Below, in pieces: positions 21,393 through 29,045 of a stretch of DNA of 39,811 nucleotides. Each line of letters starts with the position of its first letter. The stretch's first letter is position 1. The translations under genes were made by a program, and so were the position numbers. The notes under the pieces are model-generated. The model was given only the letters and a program-made list of their open reading frames with translations. It had not been told where the DNA came from and ran no database searches. Where the stretch lies: contig JBAQUT010000057.1 in assembly GCA_049297695.1 (NCBI GenBank), positions 1-39,811 on the forward strand, written 5' to 3'. Origin of the DNA: JACKLD01 sp049297695 (GTDB lineage Bacteria; Pseudomonadota; Alphaproteobacteria; UBA2136; UBA6156).

Positions 21393-22448
21393 CTAACTGA
21401 CTTTGCTTATAACATCGTCAGCCCTGCGTAAGCAAGCATCATAGAGATTGCTCACTTCGCGCTTCATCTCATCACCACAAGATATTGAATTGAGTTTCAT
21501 TCTCAATTCTTTTCCCCCAAACAAGCCACGTGTGTAGCCTGCTACATGCTTACGCATGTGATGAATTCCGCGCCACTCGCCGTACAAGTCGATGGCCAAA
21601 CCGATGTGCTCCAGCACAATATCTTTTTGTTCCGCAAGGCTGGGGTCGGGCCGTTTTTCGCCGGTTTTCAGATAATGGGCCACCTGCCCCAACAGCCACG
21701 GGCGGCCTTGGGTGGCGCGGCCAATCATCACACCGTCGCACCCGCTTTGGGTGAGCGCCATTTCAGCGTCGTCCACGCTGTTAATGTCGCCATTCACCAA
21801 TACAGGTATTTTCACCGCCTGCTTCATATTTTTGATAAACGCCCAATCCGCACTGCCCTTGTACATCTGCGCCCGTGTGCGGCCATGGAATGCCAGCATC
21901 TGCACCCCGCACCGTTCCGCCAGTTTGGCAATCTCCACCCCGTTTTTGTTCAGCTCATCCCACCCAATACGGGTTTTCAACGTCACGGGAACTTTCACCG
22001 AGCTCACCACCCGGTTCAAAATTTCTTCCACCAACGGCATATCTTTCAACAGCGCGCTGCCCGCCATGCAGTTCACCACTTTTTTCACGGGGCACCCCAT
22101 GTTGATGTCAATAATATCCGCCCCCGCCAACTCGTTCACGCGGGCCGCCGCGCCCATGTTGATGGGGTTGGCCCCCACAATCTGAACGCTATGAATGCCC
22201 TGACGCGGATCAAACGTCACTTTTTGCGCCGCCACGGCCGCGCCGCGCACCACACCTTCGGCCGCCACCATTTCGCTCACCACCAACCCCGCACCATAAC
22301 GGCGGGCCAGCAAGCGGGTGGGGTTGTCGGTAATCTCGGTCATGGGGGCCAACACCACGTTGGCATCCAGCACGTGGCTGCCGATTTTGATAGGCTGCAA
22401 CAAAGGTCGTGGCGCAATCATTGGCGCGGAGAGTGCACAACATTTCAT
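21393..22448 (-). CDS. dusB: tRNA-dihydrouridine synthase DusB
   Basis: This FMN enzyme reduces uridine to dihydrouridine in the tRNA D-loop. Motifs are VVLAPMTEITDNPTRLL, VQIVGANP, DINMGCPVKKVV (catalytic Cys119), LKTRIGWD, FHGRTRAQMYKGSADW, PVLVNGDI and VMIGRATQGRPWLL. The length is about 351 residues. The start is uncertain: GTG 22451, ATG 22448 and ATG 22421 (MIAPRPLLQPI) are all possible, and family alignment would favour the last. It is first in a dusB-fis unit and divergent from pgpA. Confidence 0.95.
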   Translation of the reverse strand: MKCCALSAPMIAPRPLLQPIKIGSHVLDANVVLAPMTEITDNPTRLLARRYGAGLVVSEMVAAEGVVRGAAVAAQKVTFDPRQGIHSVQIVGANPINMGAAARVNELAGADIIDINMGCPVKKVVNCMAGSALLKDMPLVEEILNRVVSSVKVPVTLKTRIGWDELNKNGVEIAKLAERCGVQMLAFHGRTRAQMYKGSADWAFIKNMKQAVKIPVLVNGDINSVDDAEMALTQSGCDGVMIGRATQGRPWLLGQVAHYLKTGEKRPDPSLAEQKDIVLEHIGLAIDLYGEWRGIHHMRKHVAGYTRGLFGGKELRMKLNSISCGDEMKREVSNLYDACLRRADDVISKVS

Positions 22449-22591
22449 CACGGGTCAAGCAACCCCTCAGCGAAATGATAGGTTTATTTCTCCACAGGGT
22501 GGGGATAAACCCAACGCCTCCGCCACACCCCCCACCTTCCATCTTCTGTGTGTGTTGGATTTCATCCCGCAAACCATGCTATCCACGTGCC

Positions 22592-23167
22592 ATGCGCCTC
22601 TTTGCCGATTTCTCAAAACGCCACCACAAAAGCTTCAACCTCAGCCTCTCGCCGTTGCATTGGAGCAGCCTCATCGTTTCTGTGGGCAACATCGGTTACC
22701 TCCCCAAATACCATTGGAGCCACTTTGGCGCCCTCAGCATGAGCATTCTACCCCCCTTGGTGCTGGTGGGCGTGGGTGCGCACCACAACCCGCTGGCCAG
22801 CCTGCTAGTGTTAGTGGGTAGCTGTCTTATGGCCTATGCCGCCCTCATCCATATCCATACCCACGGTGTGGATACCGACCACGACGCCAGCGCTATTGTG
22901 GTGGACGAACTGGCGGGCAGCAGCATGGCCGCCCTAGCCATCCCCACCATGATGCACCTGATGGGCACTCACACCGTTTTTGATGCCATTCTTTGCGCCC
23001 TTCTGGTGGGCTGGCTGTTCCGGTTTTTTGATATCGCCAAACCCGCCCCCGCCAACCAAATGGATGCCCTGTGGCACCACCCCTTCAGCGTGATGGCCGA
23101 CGACCTTGTGGCAGGCTTTTATGCCGCCCTGCTCGGCATCGGGTTTGCAGCTTGGATAAATTTTTAA
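22592..23167 (+). CDS. pgpA: Phosphatidylglycerophosphatase A
   Basis: PgpA removes the phosphate of phosphatidylglycerophosphate to give phosphatidylglycerol in the inner membrane. The 191-residue protein carries the family landmarks GYLPKYHWSHFGAL (PgpA usually has G-x-PGTxGS), DHDASAIVVDELAG (acidic metal-binding motif), RFFDIAKPAP and VMADDLVAGFYAALL, with hydrophobic helices between. The HFGAL variant of the first motif is unusual. I chose ATG 22592 (MRLFADFSK), which fits the family start. No Shine-Dalgarno is visible, and a TATCCA lies six bases before the ATG. Confidence 0.87.
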   Translation: MRLFADFSKRHHKSFNLSLSPLHWSSLIVSVGNIGYLPKYHWSHFGALSMSILPPLVLVGVGAHHNPLASLLVLVGSCLMAYAALIHIHTHGVDTDHDASAIVVDELAGSSMAALAIPTMMHLMGTHTVFDAILCALLVGWLFRFFDIAKPAPANQMDALWHHPFSVMADDLVAGFYAALLGIGFAAWINF

Positions 23168-23235
23168 AACTTGTCTATTCTACAACGTCTCTCCTCATAC
23201 CCCTCACGTATCCTAAGCCCCAAACGACAGCCTTT

Positions 23236-23261
23236 GTCATCCCAGCGTAGGCTGGGATCTT
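23236..23261. repeat. Dispersed hairpin repeat downstream of pgpA
   Basis: GTC followed by ATCCCAGC (23239-23246), loop GTAG, GCTGGGAT (23251-23258) and CT. This is the familiar GTCATCCCAGCGnnnGCTGGGATCT repeat found scattered in many proteobacterial genomes. It has no T-tract, so it is not a standard terminator. The rest of the 23168-23343 gap holds only a weak TATTAT box. Confidence 0.7.
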
Positions 23262-23343
23262 CTGGCATAACATGTCCAACAACATGGCTATAAATCTAAG
23301 CCATTCCCTTCCCGACCATGGCAAGGCGCGTTATTATGCCCCC

Positions 23344-23838
23344 ATGAAGCTCCACACGTTTTTCACCTGCCTCCTCCTCCCTGCCGCCTTGCTCCTTACC
23401 TCCTGCATGCCCGGCCCCGTGGGCAAACCCGTCCCTAAATGGACTCCCCCCGTGGATGTGCCCCGCTACGGCGATTGGCTGGTGGAACCCGAAGATTGCT
23501 CCCTCCACGCCAGCAGCAGCGATGTTCAGGCCGAAAGCACTGGCAAACTCCAAAGCGGGCGGCTGATTCCCCTCAAACTCACGTTCCTAATGCCCCTCGT
23601 CCGCCCGCCTGTGGTGTCTCTCAGCGGCATCCCCGTGCCTTTGCCGTTGGATGGAAGCCAATGGACCTTCCGTACCTATCTGGACTACAGCCCCAACAGC
23701 GTGGCGGCCATGAACGAACCCGGAAACTTCGTTGTGGTCAGCTACCAACCCCTCAACACGCTGCAACCTCGCGAGGTGCACTTTGATACCCGTGGCCTGA
23801 TGGATGGCGTGGCCCACATAGCCCGTGTCTGCCGGTAA
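23344..23838 (+). CDS. Lipoprotein of unknown function
   Basis: The 164-residue product has a lipoprotein signal (FFTCLLLPAALLLTSC) with lipobox LTSC and the acylated Cys at residue 21. Behind it is a proline-rich tether and a globular domain probably rich in beta strands (LIPLKLTFLMPLVRPPVVSL, WTFRTYLDYSP, REVHFDTRGL). No family is recognised. ATG 23344 is favoured over the longer frame because it starts the signal peptide and because TATTAT (23332-23337) ends exactly six bases before it. It is convergent with the chemoreceptor gene, 3 nt away. Confidence 0.75.
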   Translation: MKLHTFFTCLLLPAALLLTSCMPGPVGKPVPKWTPPVDVPRYGDWLVEPEDCSLHASSSDVQAESTGKLQSGRLIPLKLTFLMPLVRPPVVSLSGIPVPLPLDGSQWTFRTYLDYSPNSVAAMNEPGNFVVVSYQPLNTLQPREVHFDTRGLMDGVAHIARVCR

Positions 23839-23841
23839 CCT

Positions 23842-25722
23842 TTAGGCCTGCCGTATCCCTGTCAAAAACCCTTCAATGCTGGCCCGCAACAGCTTGGCTT
23901 GATCGCCTAGCCCACGCGCCGTTTCCAACACGTCGTTGGCCTTGCTATCAGTTTCATTCGCGCCGGATTGTACCGAGCCGATGTTGTGCGAGATTTCCTG
24001 GGCCCCACTGGCCGTTTGGCTAATGTTCTGCACAATCTCGTTGGTGGCAATCGTCTGCTGTTCAATGGCACTGGCTACCGAGCTGGAACTTTCTAACACA
24101 TGCTGAATCCCCGACAGCATTTTTTCCACCACGGTTACCGATACCTTGGTGGAGTCTTGCATGTCTTGAATTTGCGTCACAATCTCTTCGGTAGCTTTGG
24201 AGACTTGGTTGGCCAGGTTTTTCACCTCGCTGGCCACCACGGCAAATCCCTGCCCGGCATCGCCTGCACGGGCAGCTTCAATGCTGGCATTCAGGGCTAA
24301 CAAGTTAATACGCCCCGCAATCCCCGTAATCACGGTAATAATTTCATTCACTTTGTCTGATTTCAACGCCAATTGAGCAATCGAATCCCTCGCCACATGA
24401 GCTTCATCCACGGTGGAGGCCACAATCGCCTGCGAGCTTTGGGTTTTGCTCCGAACTTCGTTGATGGAAGCCGAAAGTTCTTCCGCCGCCGCCGCAATTT
24501 GGTTGGAGGATTGCGCCGCCACATGGGCCGCACTGGCCACAGTGTTGGATTTATCCCGCGTGTTTTCGGCAATCTTAGTTACATCCTCGCTGCTCACTTG
24601 CATATGGTCGGTGGCCATCATCATGTTCTGCATCACGTCTTTCACGTTATCTTCAAATTCCGATGTCAACGCTCGCATCACGCCATAGCTTTGCTGACGC
24701 CGCACCATCCATAACCCCACAGCCACCAAAAACGCCACAAACATATAACCCGCCATTTGAAACATCCGGATGTTCGCCACATCCGCACTCTCTAAAAACG
24801 CCGCATCCGGCTTGCCAGCCCACAACACCCACTGGCTGCGTGGGTCGTTGACATCCAGCGTCACGGTTTCCGAATATAAAATCCCCTCGTCCACGTCCGC
24901 TTTGGCTACAAAAGCTTCCGAGGTACGATGCTGTCCATCCTCTTGAGAAGCCACTTGAAAACCATACTTAGTATTCACCAAGGCATAGTTGGCATTGGGC
25001 AACAAATCCCGCAAGGCATTGGTGCGGATAACCCCCGCCACCGTTCCGCGCAGCGCTCCACCCATATCGTAAAACGGAACATTGAACATAATCCCGCTCC
25101 GGTCGGCATCGTTTTGAGTAGCATCGTAATCGGTGTTATCGCACGTAATCACTTCACTTCCAGCAACTACTGGGAGCTTCAGCAAATCCAAACCTTCCAT
25201 GCGGGGGTAATGGCTGGCCAACCAATTTTGAACTTCCATAAACTGTTTGTACTCATCTATTTCCGCTTCTTCAAAAGGCGATCCCGGGCCATCGTCTGCT
25301 GGAGGGTTGGCAGGGTCCATCATCAACGTATCAAACATTTTAATGGGCTGCTTCAAATGAGACACATCGCTGTCGGGGTTAATATCTCTTTGCACAATAT
25401 AAACTTCCGACATCGCCACATTGCTGGTTAGGTTGTTATAAATTTGTTGCACAGCCTGCAACGCATCGCCATCCAAATTGCTACCGTCGTCGTTCACTTT
25501 GCGCACACCGGGCAACAAACTTATGGTGCGCAGGTTTTGGTAAATCAAACTTAAAGCCAAATTCACTTTTTTAGCAGCAATATCGGTTTCCACACGGGCT
25601 TCAGCCTTAAATTTGTCCAAAGCCGCTTCGTAATCGTGCCCGCTTTTCCAGTACACACCTCCAGCCAAAAGAAATCCTATAAAAACTACTAATCCATATA
25701 AAGCAAAACCTTGAAGGCGCAT
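23842..25722 (-). CDS. Methyl-accepting chemotaxis protein
   Basis: This 626-residue transmembrane chemoreceptor has a membrane helix at about 7-25, a periplasmic domain of about 290 residues resembling a double-Cache sensor (TDYDATQNDADRSGIMF and a later GTVAGVIRTNALRDLL), and a second helix at about 320-341. No clear HAMP domain follows. A long cytoplasmic coiled coil has the signalling tip IAGRINLLALNASIEAARAG and GFAVVASEVKNLANQ (about 469-505), which contacts CheA and CheW. There is no C-terminal CheR pentapeptide. The ligand is unknown. No other chemotaxis genes are near, so it is an orphan receptor. Confidence 0.93.
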   Translation of the reverse strand: MRLQGFALYGLVVFIGFLLAGGVYWKSGHDYEAALDKFKAEARVETDIAAKKVNLALSLIYQNLRTISLLPGVRKVNDDGSNLDGDALQAVQQIYNNLTSNVAMSEVYIVQRDINPDSDVSHLKQPIKMFDTLMMDPANPPADDGPGSPFEEAEIDEYKQFMEVQNWLASHYPRMEGLDLLKLPVVAGSEVITCDNTDYDATQNDADRSGIMFNVPFYDMGGALRGTVAGVIRTNALRDLLPNANYALVNTKYGFQVASQEDGQHRTSEAFVAKADVDEGILYSETVTLDVNDPRSQWVLWAGKPDAAFLESADVANIRMFQMAGYMFVAFLVAVGLWMVRRQQSYGVMRALTSEFEDNVKDVMQNMMMATDHMQVSSEDVTKIAENTRDKSNTVASAAHVAAQSSNQIAAAAEELSASINEVRSKTQSSQAIVASTVDEAHVARDSIAQLALKSDKVNEIITVITGIAGRINLLALNASIEAARAGDAGQGFAVVASEVKNLANQVSKATEEIVTQIQDMQDSTKVSVTVVEKMLSGIQHVLESSSSVASAIEQQTIATNEIVQNISQTASGAQEISHNIGSVQSGANETDSKANDVLETARGLGDQAKLLRASIEGFLTGIRQA

Positions 25723-25833
25723 GTCGCATCATTTCATTGTTGTTGTTACCATCATAACAACACAAATCGCACCCAAAGTCACTGACACTAATATAATTCG
25801 TCTATGTTCCTATGCACGAATGCAACAACACGC

Positions 25834-26289
25834 TCAACTCGTCTGGAAACTCGCCAACAAACTGGCAAAGCGGTTCATCAAACCGTCCAAACTGTTGGTG
25901 GCCACAAGACCGCTAAAGCCCGTCAGGTGCTCTAACCCCATAAATTTCTTTTCCGCCCCCAGCAGCACGGGCTTACCCGCCCCCAACATATACCCAATCT
26001 CCACACGGCTGGCTTGGTTGCTCAAGCCTTCGCCCAACCAAAAAATACCGATGTCCGCCACATCCAACGCCTCCCTCTCCCATGCCACTTGAGTGGCATG
26101 GCCGCTGGGATCTAAGTCGGGGTCGATAAACGTATCACGACGCGGATTGATAAACGTCACCTCGCTCTTTTCAAAGCGCTGGAAAAAATCCAACCGCCAC
26201 TCCCGCCCCCTGCACACGCCGCCCAAAAATACCCGGGGGGCGGGCATTTTCACGGTCAACGACTGGTCGGCTTTGATAAGGACAAACAT
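25834..26289 (-). CDS. Nucleoside 2-deoxyribosyltransferase-like protein
   Basis: The 151-residue protein has RVFLGGVCRGREWRLDFFQRF near the start, FINPRRDTF, then a helix WEREALDVADIGIFWLGEG and SRVEIGYMLGAGKPVLLGA. This pattern fits the nucleoside 2-deoxyribosyltransferase-like family, where the Glu after the VEIGYM strand would be catalytic. Such proteins cleave or transfer N-glycosidic bonds of nucleosides or nucleotides. Many are in phage or defence settings, but no such system is visible here. It is the last of a three-gene micro-operon, 2 nt after the 66-residue gene. Confidence 0.72.
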   Translation of the reverse strand: MFVLIKADQSLTVKMPAPRVFLGGVCRGREWRLDFFQRFEKSEVTFINPRRDTFIDPDLDPSGHATQVAWEREALDVADIGIFWLGEGLSNQASRVEIGYMLGAGKPVLLGAEKKFMGLEHLTGFSGLVATNSLDGLMNRFASLLASFQTS

Positions 26290-26291
26290 GG

Positions 26292-26492
26292 TTACGCTAC
26301 CCGTTGCAATTCAAAAAACTCAAAAAACTCGCGCGGCAACCGGTTGGCCTCCGCCCATTCCACATCTTGCTCGGCCAGTGCGGGTTTGGTGGTAGGCTTG
26401 TGCACCTTGTCATCCGCCCGCTTGATGCGCATCACCAAACGCTCAATCTCATTACGTTCTTCACCTTGCAGCTGATACGCCTTCTGGGTCAT
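26292..26492 (-). CDS. Small protein, 66 residues, in a micro-operon
   Basis: The product MTQKAYQLQGEERNEIERLV is charged, helical and probably a small soluble partner protein. The ATG overlaps the stop of the 45-residue gene upstream (ATGA), and its stop lies 2 nt before the deoxyribosyltransferase-like gene. The tight spacing suggests joint translation. No family recognised. Confidence 0.65.
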   Translation of the reverse strand: MTQKAYQLQGEERNEIERLVMRIKRADDKVHKPTTKPALAEQDVEWAEANRLPREFFEFFELQRVA

Positions 26493-26626
26493 GCCGTCAC
26501 CTCAAAGTAATCGGCCAGCACGGGGAAAAGCTCCATATAATGTTCCGCCGAAACTTCGCCTTCCACAATCTCAAAAAGCTCTGCAAACCCGCACGTTGTA
26601 AACGATGTAGCGTGGTGGTAGGTCAT
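26489..26626 (-). CDS. Very small protein, 45 residues, first gene of a micro-operon
   Basis: The frame from ATG 26626 reads MTYHHATSFTTCGFAELFEI and continues to an acidic helix ending DYFEVTA. GGAGG lies 7 nt upstream, the best ribosome binding site in this area, and the stop overlaps the next ATG by 4 nt. These features make it a real gene despite its size. Function unknown. A small regulator or partner of the following two proteins is a guess. Confidence 0.6.
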   Translation of the reverse strand: MTYHHATSFTTCGFAELFEIVEGEVSAEHYMELFPVLADYFEVTA

Positions 26627-26739
26627 ACAAAAGCCTCCGCATTGGTTGCCACAACCCTACGGGCACACACCTCCCCTCACAACCCCTTGCCCACGCTTTA
26701 AGCGGGGTTTGTGTGGCTATTGTGTAACCATCCAGGCTC

Positions 26740-26767
26740 TTGAAAATCGCCCATGTTTGCCTACAAT
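26740..26767 (+). promoter_or_regulatory. Promoter with -10 box six bases before ATG 26774
   Basis: TTGAAA (26740-26745), a 16-nt spacer and TACAAT (26762-26767). ATG 26774 follows after six bases, so the mRNA would begin at or near the start codon. The earlier in-frame ATG 26753 lies upstream of the -10 box and would not be transcribed from it. Confidence 0.65.
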
Positions 26768-26773
26768 CCACGC

Positions 26774-27031
26774 ATGAGCCAACCCCCTGCCCGTTACCCC
26801 AACCCCGACGTTTATTACGTGACCCGCCCATGGGAGGTTGCCGAAAAAGCCGAACTTCTGGAACTCCACAACACAGGGCTTCGCGGTTCAGCACTGGTTC
26901 AGGCGCTTGTCGACAAAGGGTGGTCTCAACGCAACGCAAATGCCGTGAATGTCAAAGCCACCCGCCTCCTCCGCGAAGGCCTTACAGCCCCTTCCCTTGC
27001 ACATACCCCAAAATCCCCATCAAGTCGCTAA
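26774..27031 (+). CDS. Small protein with a possible helix-turn-helix
   Basis: The 85-residue product starts MSQPPARYPNPDVYYVTR. It contains WEVAEKAELLELHNTGLRGS and ALVQALVDKGWSQRNANAVN, helical segments that resemble a DNA-binding homeodomain-like or MarR-like small fold. I cannot assign a family. The last 50 nt overlap the 3' end of the convergent HAD phosphatase gene. A probable leaderless promoter sets the start. Confidence 0.55.
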   Translation: MSQPPARYPNPDVYYVTRPWEVAEKAELLELHNTGLRGSALVQALVDKGWSQRNANAVNVKATRLLREGLTAPSLAHTPKSPSSR

Positions 27032-27617
27032 TCCCCGCCTCCGCATATGCCTTGGTTCTATCCCGTTGAAGATGCACCGCCCTCATCCCTGCCACCCGTG
27101 GCCCCAGCACATCGGCTTTGTACGTATCGCCGGTAAACAAAATCTGTTCGGGTTTGAGTTCTAATTTCTGGCATACCCATTGATATATAGCAGGTTCATC
27201 TTTCACAGCTCCAATTTCATAGCTCCATGCATACGCATCCAAGGCAAAGGGCATATGGCGTAGCACGGGTTCGGCAAATCCAACTCCCAAGTTGGAACAT
27301 ACAGCTACTTTAAGCCCCCTGTGACGCAAGCTTTTCAAAGCATACACGGCATCTGGGAATACCTCTACCCCCTGCTGGTCACGCTTCAAATTTTCTTCCA
27401 AAACCTGCATTTCATGTTCGTCCATCACAACGCCACACCGCACCGCAATATCTCGCAACGTCATGGGCTCCCGCATGGATTGATGTGGATCAAACCCCTT
27501 CAAACCTGTTGCCGAAAGGGTTTTTATACGCCCAAACAACGTACGGTGCACCTTGGATTCCCGCGGAATATGCACCAATGTGCCATACGCATCAAACACC
27601 ACAGCTTGGATTGTCAT
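26982..27617 (-). CDS. HAD-superfamily hydrolase
   Basis: The 211-residue enzyme has HAD motif I FDAYGTL (nucleophile Asp9), motif II VCSNLG, a motif III Lys in GAVKDEPAIYQW, and motif IV FTGDTYKADVLG. The second Asp of the usual DxDGT is Tyr, as in the haloacid dehalogenase group, so it may act as a dehalogenase-like enzyme or a phosphatase with altered acid catalysis. A helical cap lies at about 20-90. The substrate is unknown. It is 3 nt downstream of lpdA on the same strand and may be the last gene of that operon. Confidence 0.85.
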   Translation of the reverse strand: MTIQAVVFDAYGTLVHIPRESKVHRTLFGRIKTLSATGLKGFDPHQSMREPMTLRDIAVRCGVVMDEHEMQVLEENLKRDQQGVEVFPDAVYALKSLRHRGLKVAVCSNLGVGFAEPVLRHMPFALDAYAWSYEIGAVKDEPAIYQWVCQKLELKPEQILFTGDTYKADVLGPRVAGMRAVHLQRDRTKAYAEAGISDLMGILGYVQGKGL

Positions 27618-27620
27618 ACC

Positions 27621-29045
27621 CTAACTATGCAGCGCCCGACCCGCCGATGCAAGCGCCGCTTCTTTCACGGCTTCGCTGAGGGTTGGGTGAGCGTGGCAGC
27701 AGCGGGCCAAATCTTCGGCGCTGGCTTTAAACTCCATCAAGCAGGCGGCCTCGCCAATCATCTCGCTGGCGTTGGCGCCAATAATGTGCACCCCCAGCAT
27801 CTCGTCGGTGGCGGCATCGGCAATCACCTTCACAAAGCCGTCGGATTCATCTACTGCCAAGGCGCGGCCGTTGGCCTTGAAGGCAAACTTGCCCACGCGC
27901 ACGGCCCCACGGGCCAAGGCTTGGGTTTCGGTCATTCCCACGCCCGCAATTTCGGGGTGGGTGTACACCACCCAGGGGATGGCGTTGTAATTTACATGTC
28001 CCTTTTGCCCCGCCAACAATTCGGCCAAAGCCACACCTTCTTCTTCCCCTTTGTGGGCCAACATGGGGCCAGGGGCGCAATCGCCAATGGCGTACACGCC
28101 CGCCACATTCGTGCGGTAGTGGGCATCCACCTGCACCACACCGCGCTCCATCGCCACGCCCGCGTCTTCCAACCCACAGCCAGCGGTAGCAGCCTTGCGG
28201 CCCACGCTCACCAACACCTTGTCGCCTTCCAGAACTTTGTTGCTGCCATCTTTCAGTTCCAACGTCACCTTGCCCCGGCCTTCGCCGGGGCTTACGGCAA
28301 TACTTTGAACCTTGGCATCCATCACAAAGGCCAAACCTTGCTTTTCAAACAGCTTGCGGGCTTCATTCCCTAAATCTTCGTCCATAATTGCTACGGGGCG
28401 CGGCGCATTGTCCACCAACGTTACCTTGGCGCCCAAACGGCCCCACACGCTGCCCATTTCCAACCCAATCACGCCCGCTCCAATCACAATCAGGTGCTCG
28501 GGCACCTTCTTCAACGCCAGCGCATCGGTGCTGTCTATCACCACCTCGTGGTCAAACTTGGCAAAGGGCAACTCTACGGGCACGCTCCCCAACGCCAGCA
28601 CCACATGTTTGCCTTCCAGCACTTCGCCGTTGTCCAACGCAACCTTGCCCGCGCCTGCCAACTTCCCGAAGGCGTTTTTCACGGTCACCTTGTTCTTTTT
28701 CATCAAAAAGCCGATACCGCCCGTCAACTGCTTCACCACGCCGTCTTTACGGGCAATCAGGGTGTCCAATTTCAAGCCTACCTTGCCCACTTCAATGCCG
28801 TGTTTGGCCAAATCGTGGCTGGTGCGGTGGTAATGCAAACTGCTTTCCAGCAACGCTTTGCTGGGGATGCACCCCACATTCAAGCACGTTCCGCCCAACT
28901 CCTTGCGTTTATCCACCAAGCACACGCTCATGCCCAACTGGGCGGCGCGAATGGCACATACATAGCCAGCAGGGCCAGCACCGAGAATAATGAGGTCAAA
29001 AAGGTGAATGTTGGAGTGTTCGAGTGTTGGAACGTTAGATGTCAT
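27621..29045 (-). CDS. lpdA: Dihydrolipoyl dehydrogenase (E3)
   Basis: This FAD enzyme reoxidises the lipoyl arm of 2-oxoacid dehydrogenase complexes. The FAD motif is DLIILGAGPAGYVCAI, the redox disulfide GGTCLNVGCIPSKALL (C54, C59), the NAD motif VIGAGVIGLEMG, FAD contact YAIGDCAPGPMLAHKGEEE, and the C-terminal active-site HPTLSEAVKEA. Length is 474. AGGAGG lies 4 nt before ATG 29045. The first about 15 residues (MTSNVPTLEHSNIHL) are not part of the family and are encoded by the flanking repeats of the adjacent inserted unit. A perfect hairpin lies inside the gene at 28273. Confidence 0.97.
   Translation of the reverse strand: MTSNVPTLEHSNIHLFDLIILGAGPAGYVCAIRAAQLGMSVCLVDKRKELGGTCLNVGCIPSKALLESSLHYHRTSHDLAKHGIEVGKVGLKLDTLIARKDGVVKQLTGGIGFLMKKNKVTVKNAFGKLAGAGKVALDNGEVLEGKHVVLALGSVPVELPFAKFDHEVVIDSTDALALKKVPEHLIVIGAGVIGLEMGSVWGRLGAKVTLVDNAPRPVAIMDEDLGNEARKLFEKQGLAFVMDAKVQSIAVSPGEGRGKVTLELKDGSNKVLEGDKVLVSVGRKAATAGCGLEDAGVAMERGVVQVDAHYRTNVAGVYAIGDCAPGPMLAHKGEEEGVALAELLAGQKGHVNYNAIPWVVYTHPEIAGVGMTETQALARGAVRVGKFAFKANGRALAVDESDGFVKVIADAATDEMLGVHIIGANASEMIGEAACLMEFKASAEDLARCCHAHPTLSEAVKEAALASAGRALHS
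28273..28290. repeat. Perfect hairpin inside lpdA
   Basis: CCCCGGC (28273-28279), loop CTTC and GCCGGGG (28284-28290). On the coding strand it reads SPGEGRGK, in a surface loop of the NAD domain. It looks like another small palindromic element tolerated in frame. Confidence 0.45.

Noticed and set aside
21546..22478. 310-residue plus-strand open frame
   Set aside because: Antisense shadow of dusB, very rich in His.
26571..26939. 122-residue minus-strand open frame upstream of the micro-operon
   Set aside because: It overlaps the better supported 45-residue gene and the 26774 gene, and its composition (many Cys, Arg, Pro) is not protein-like.
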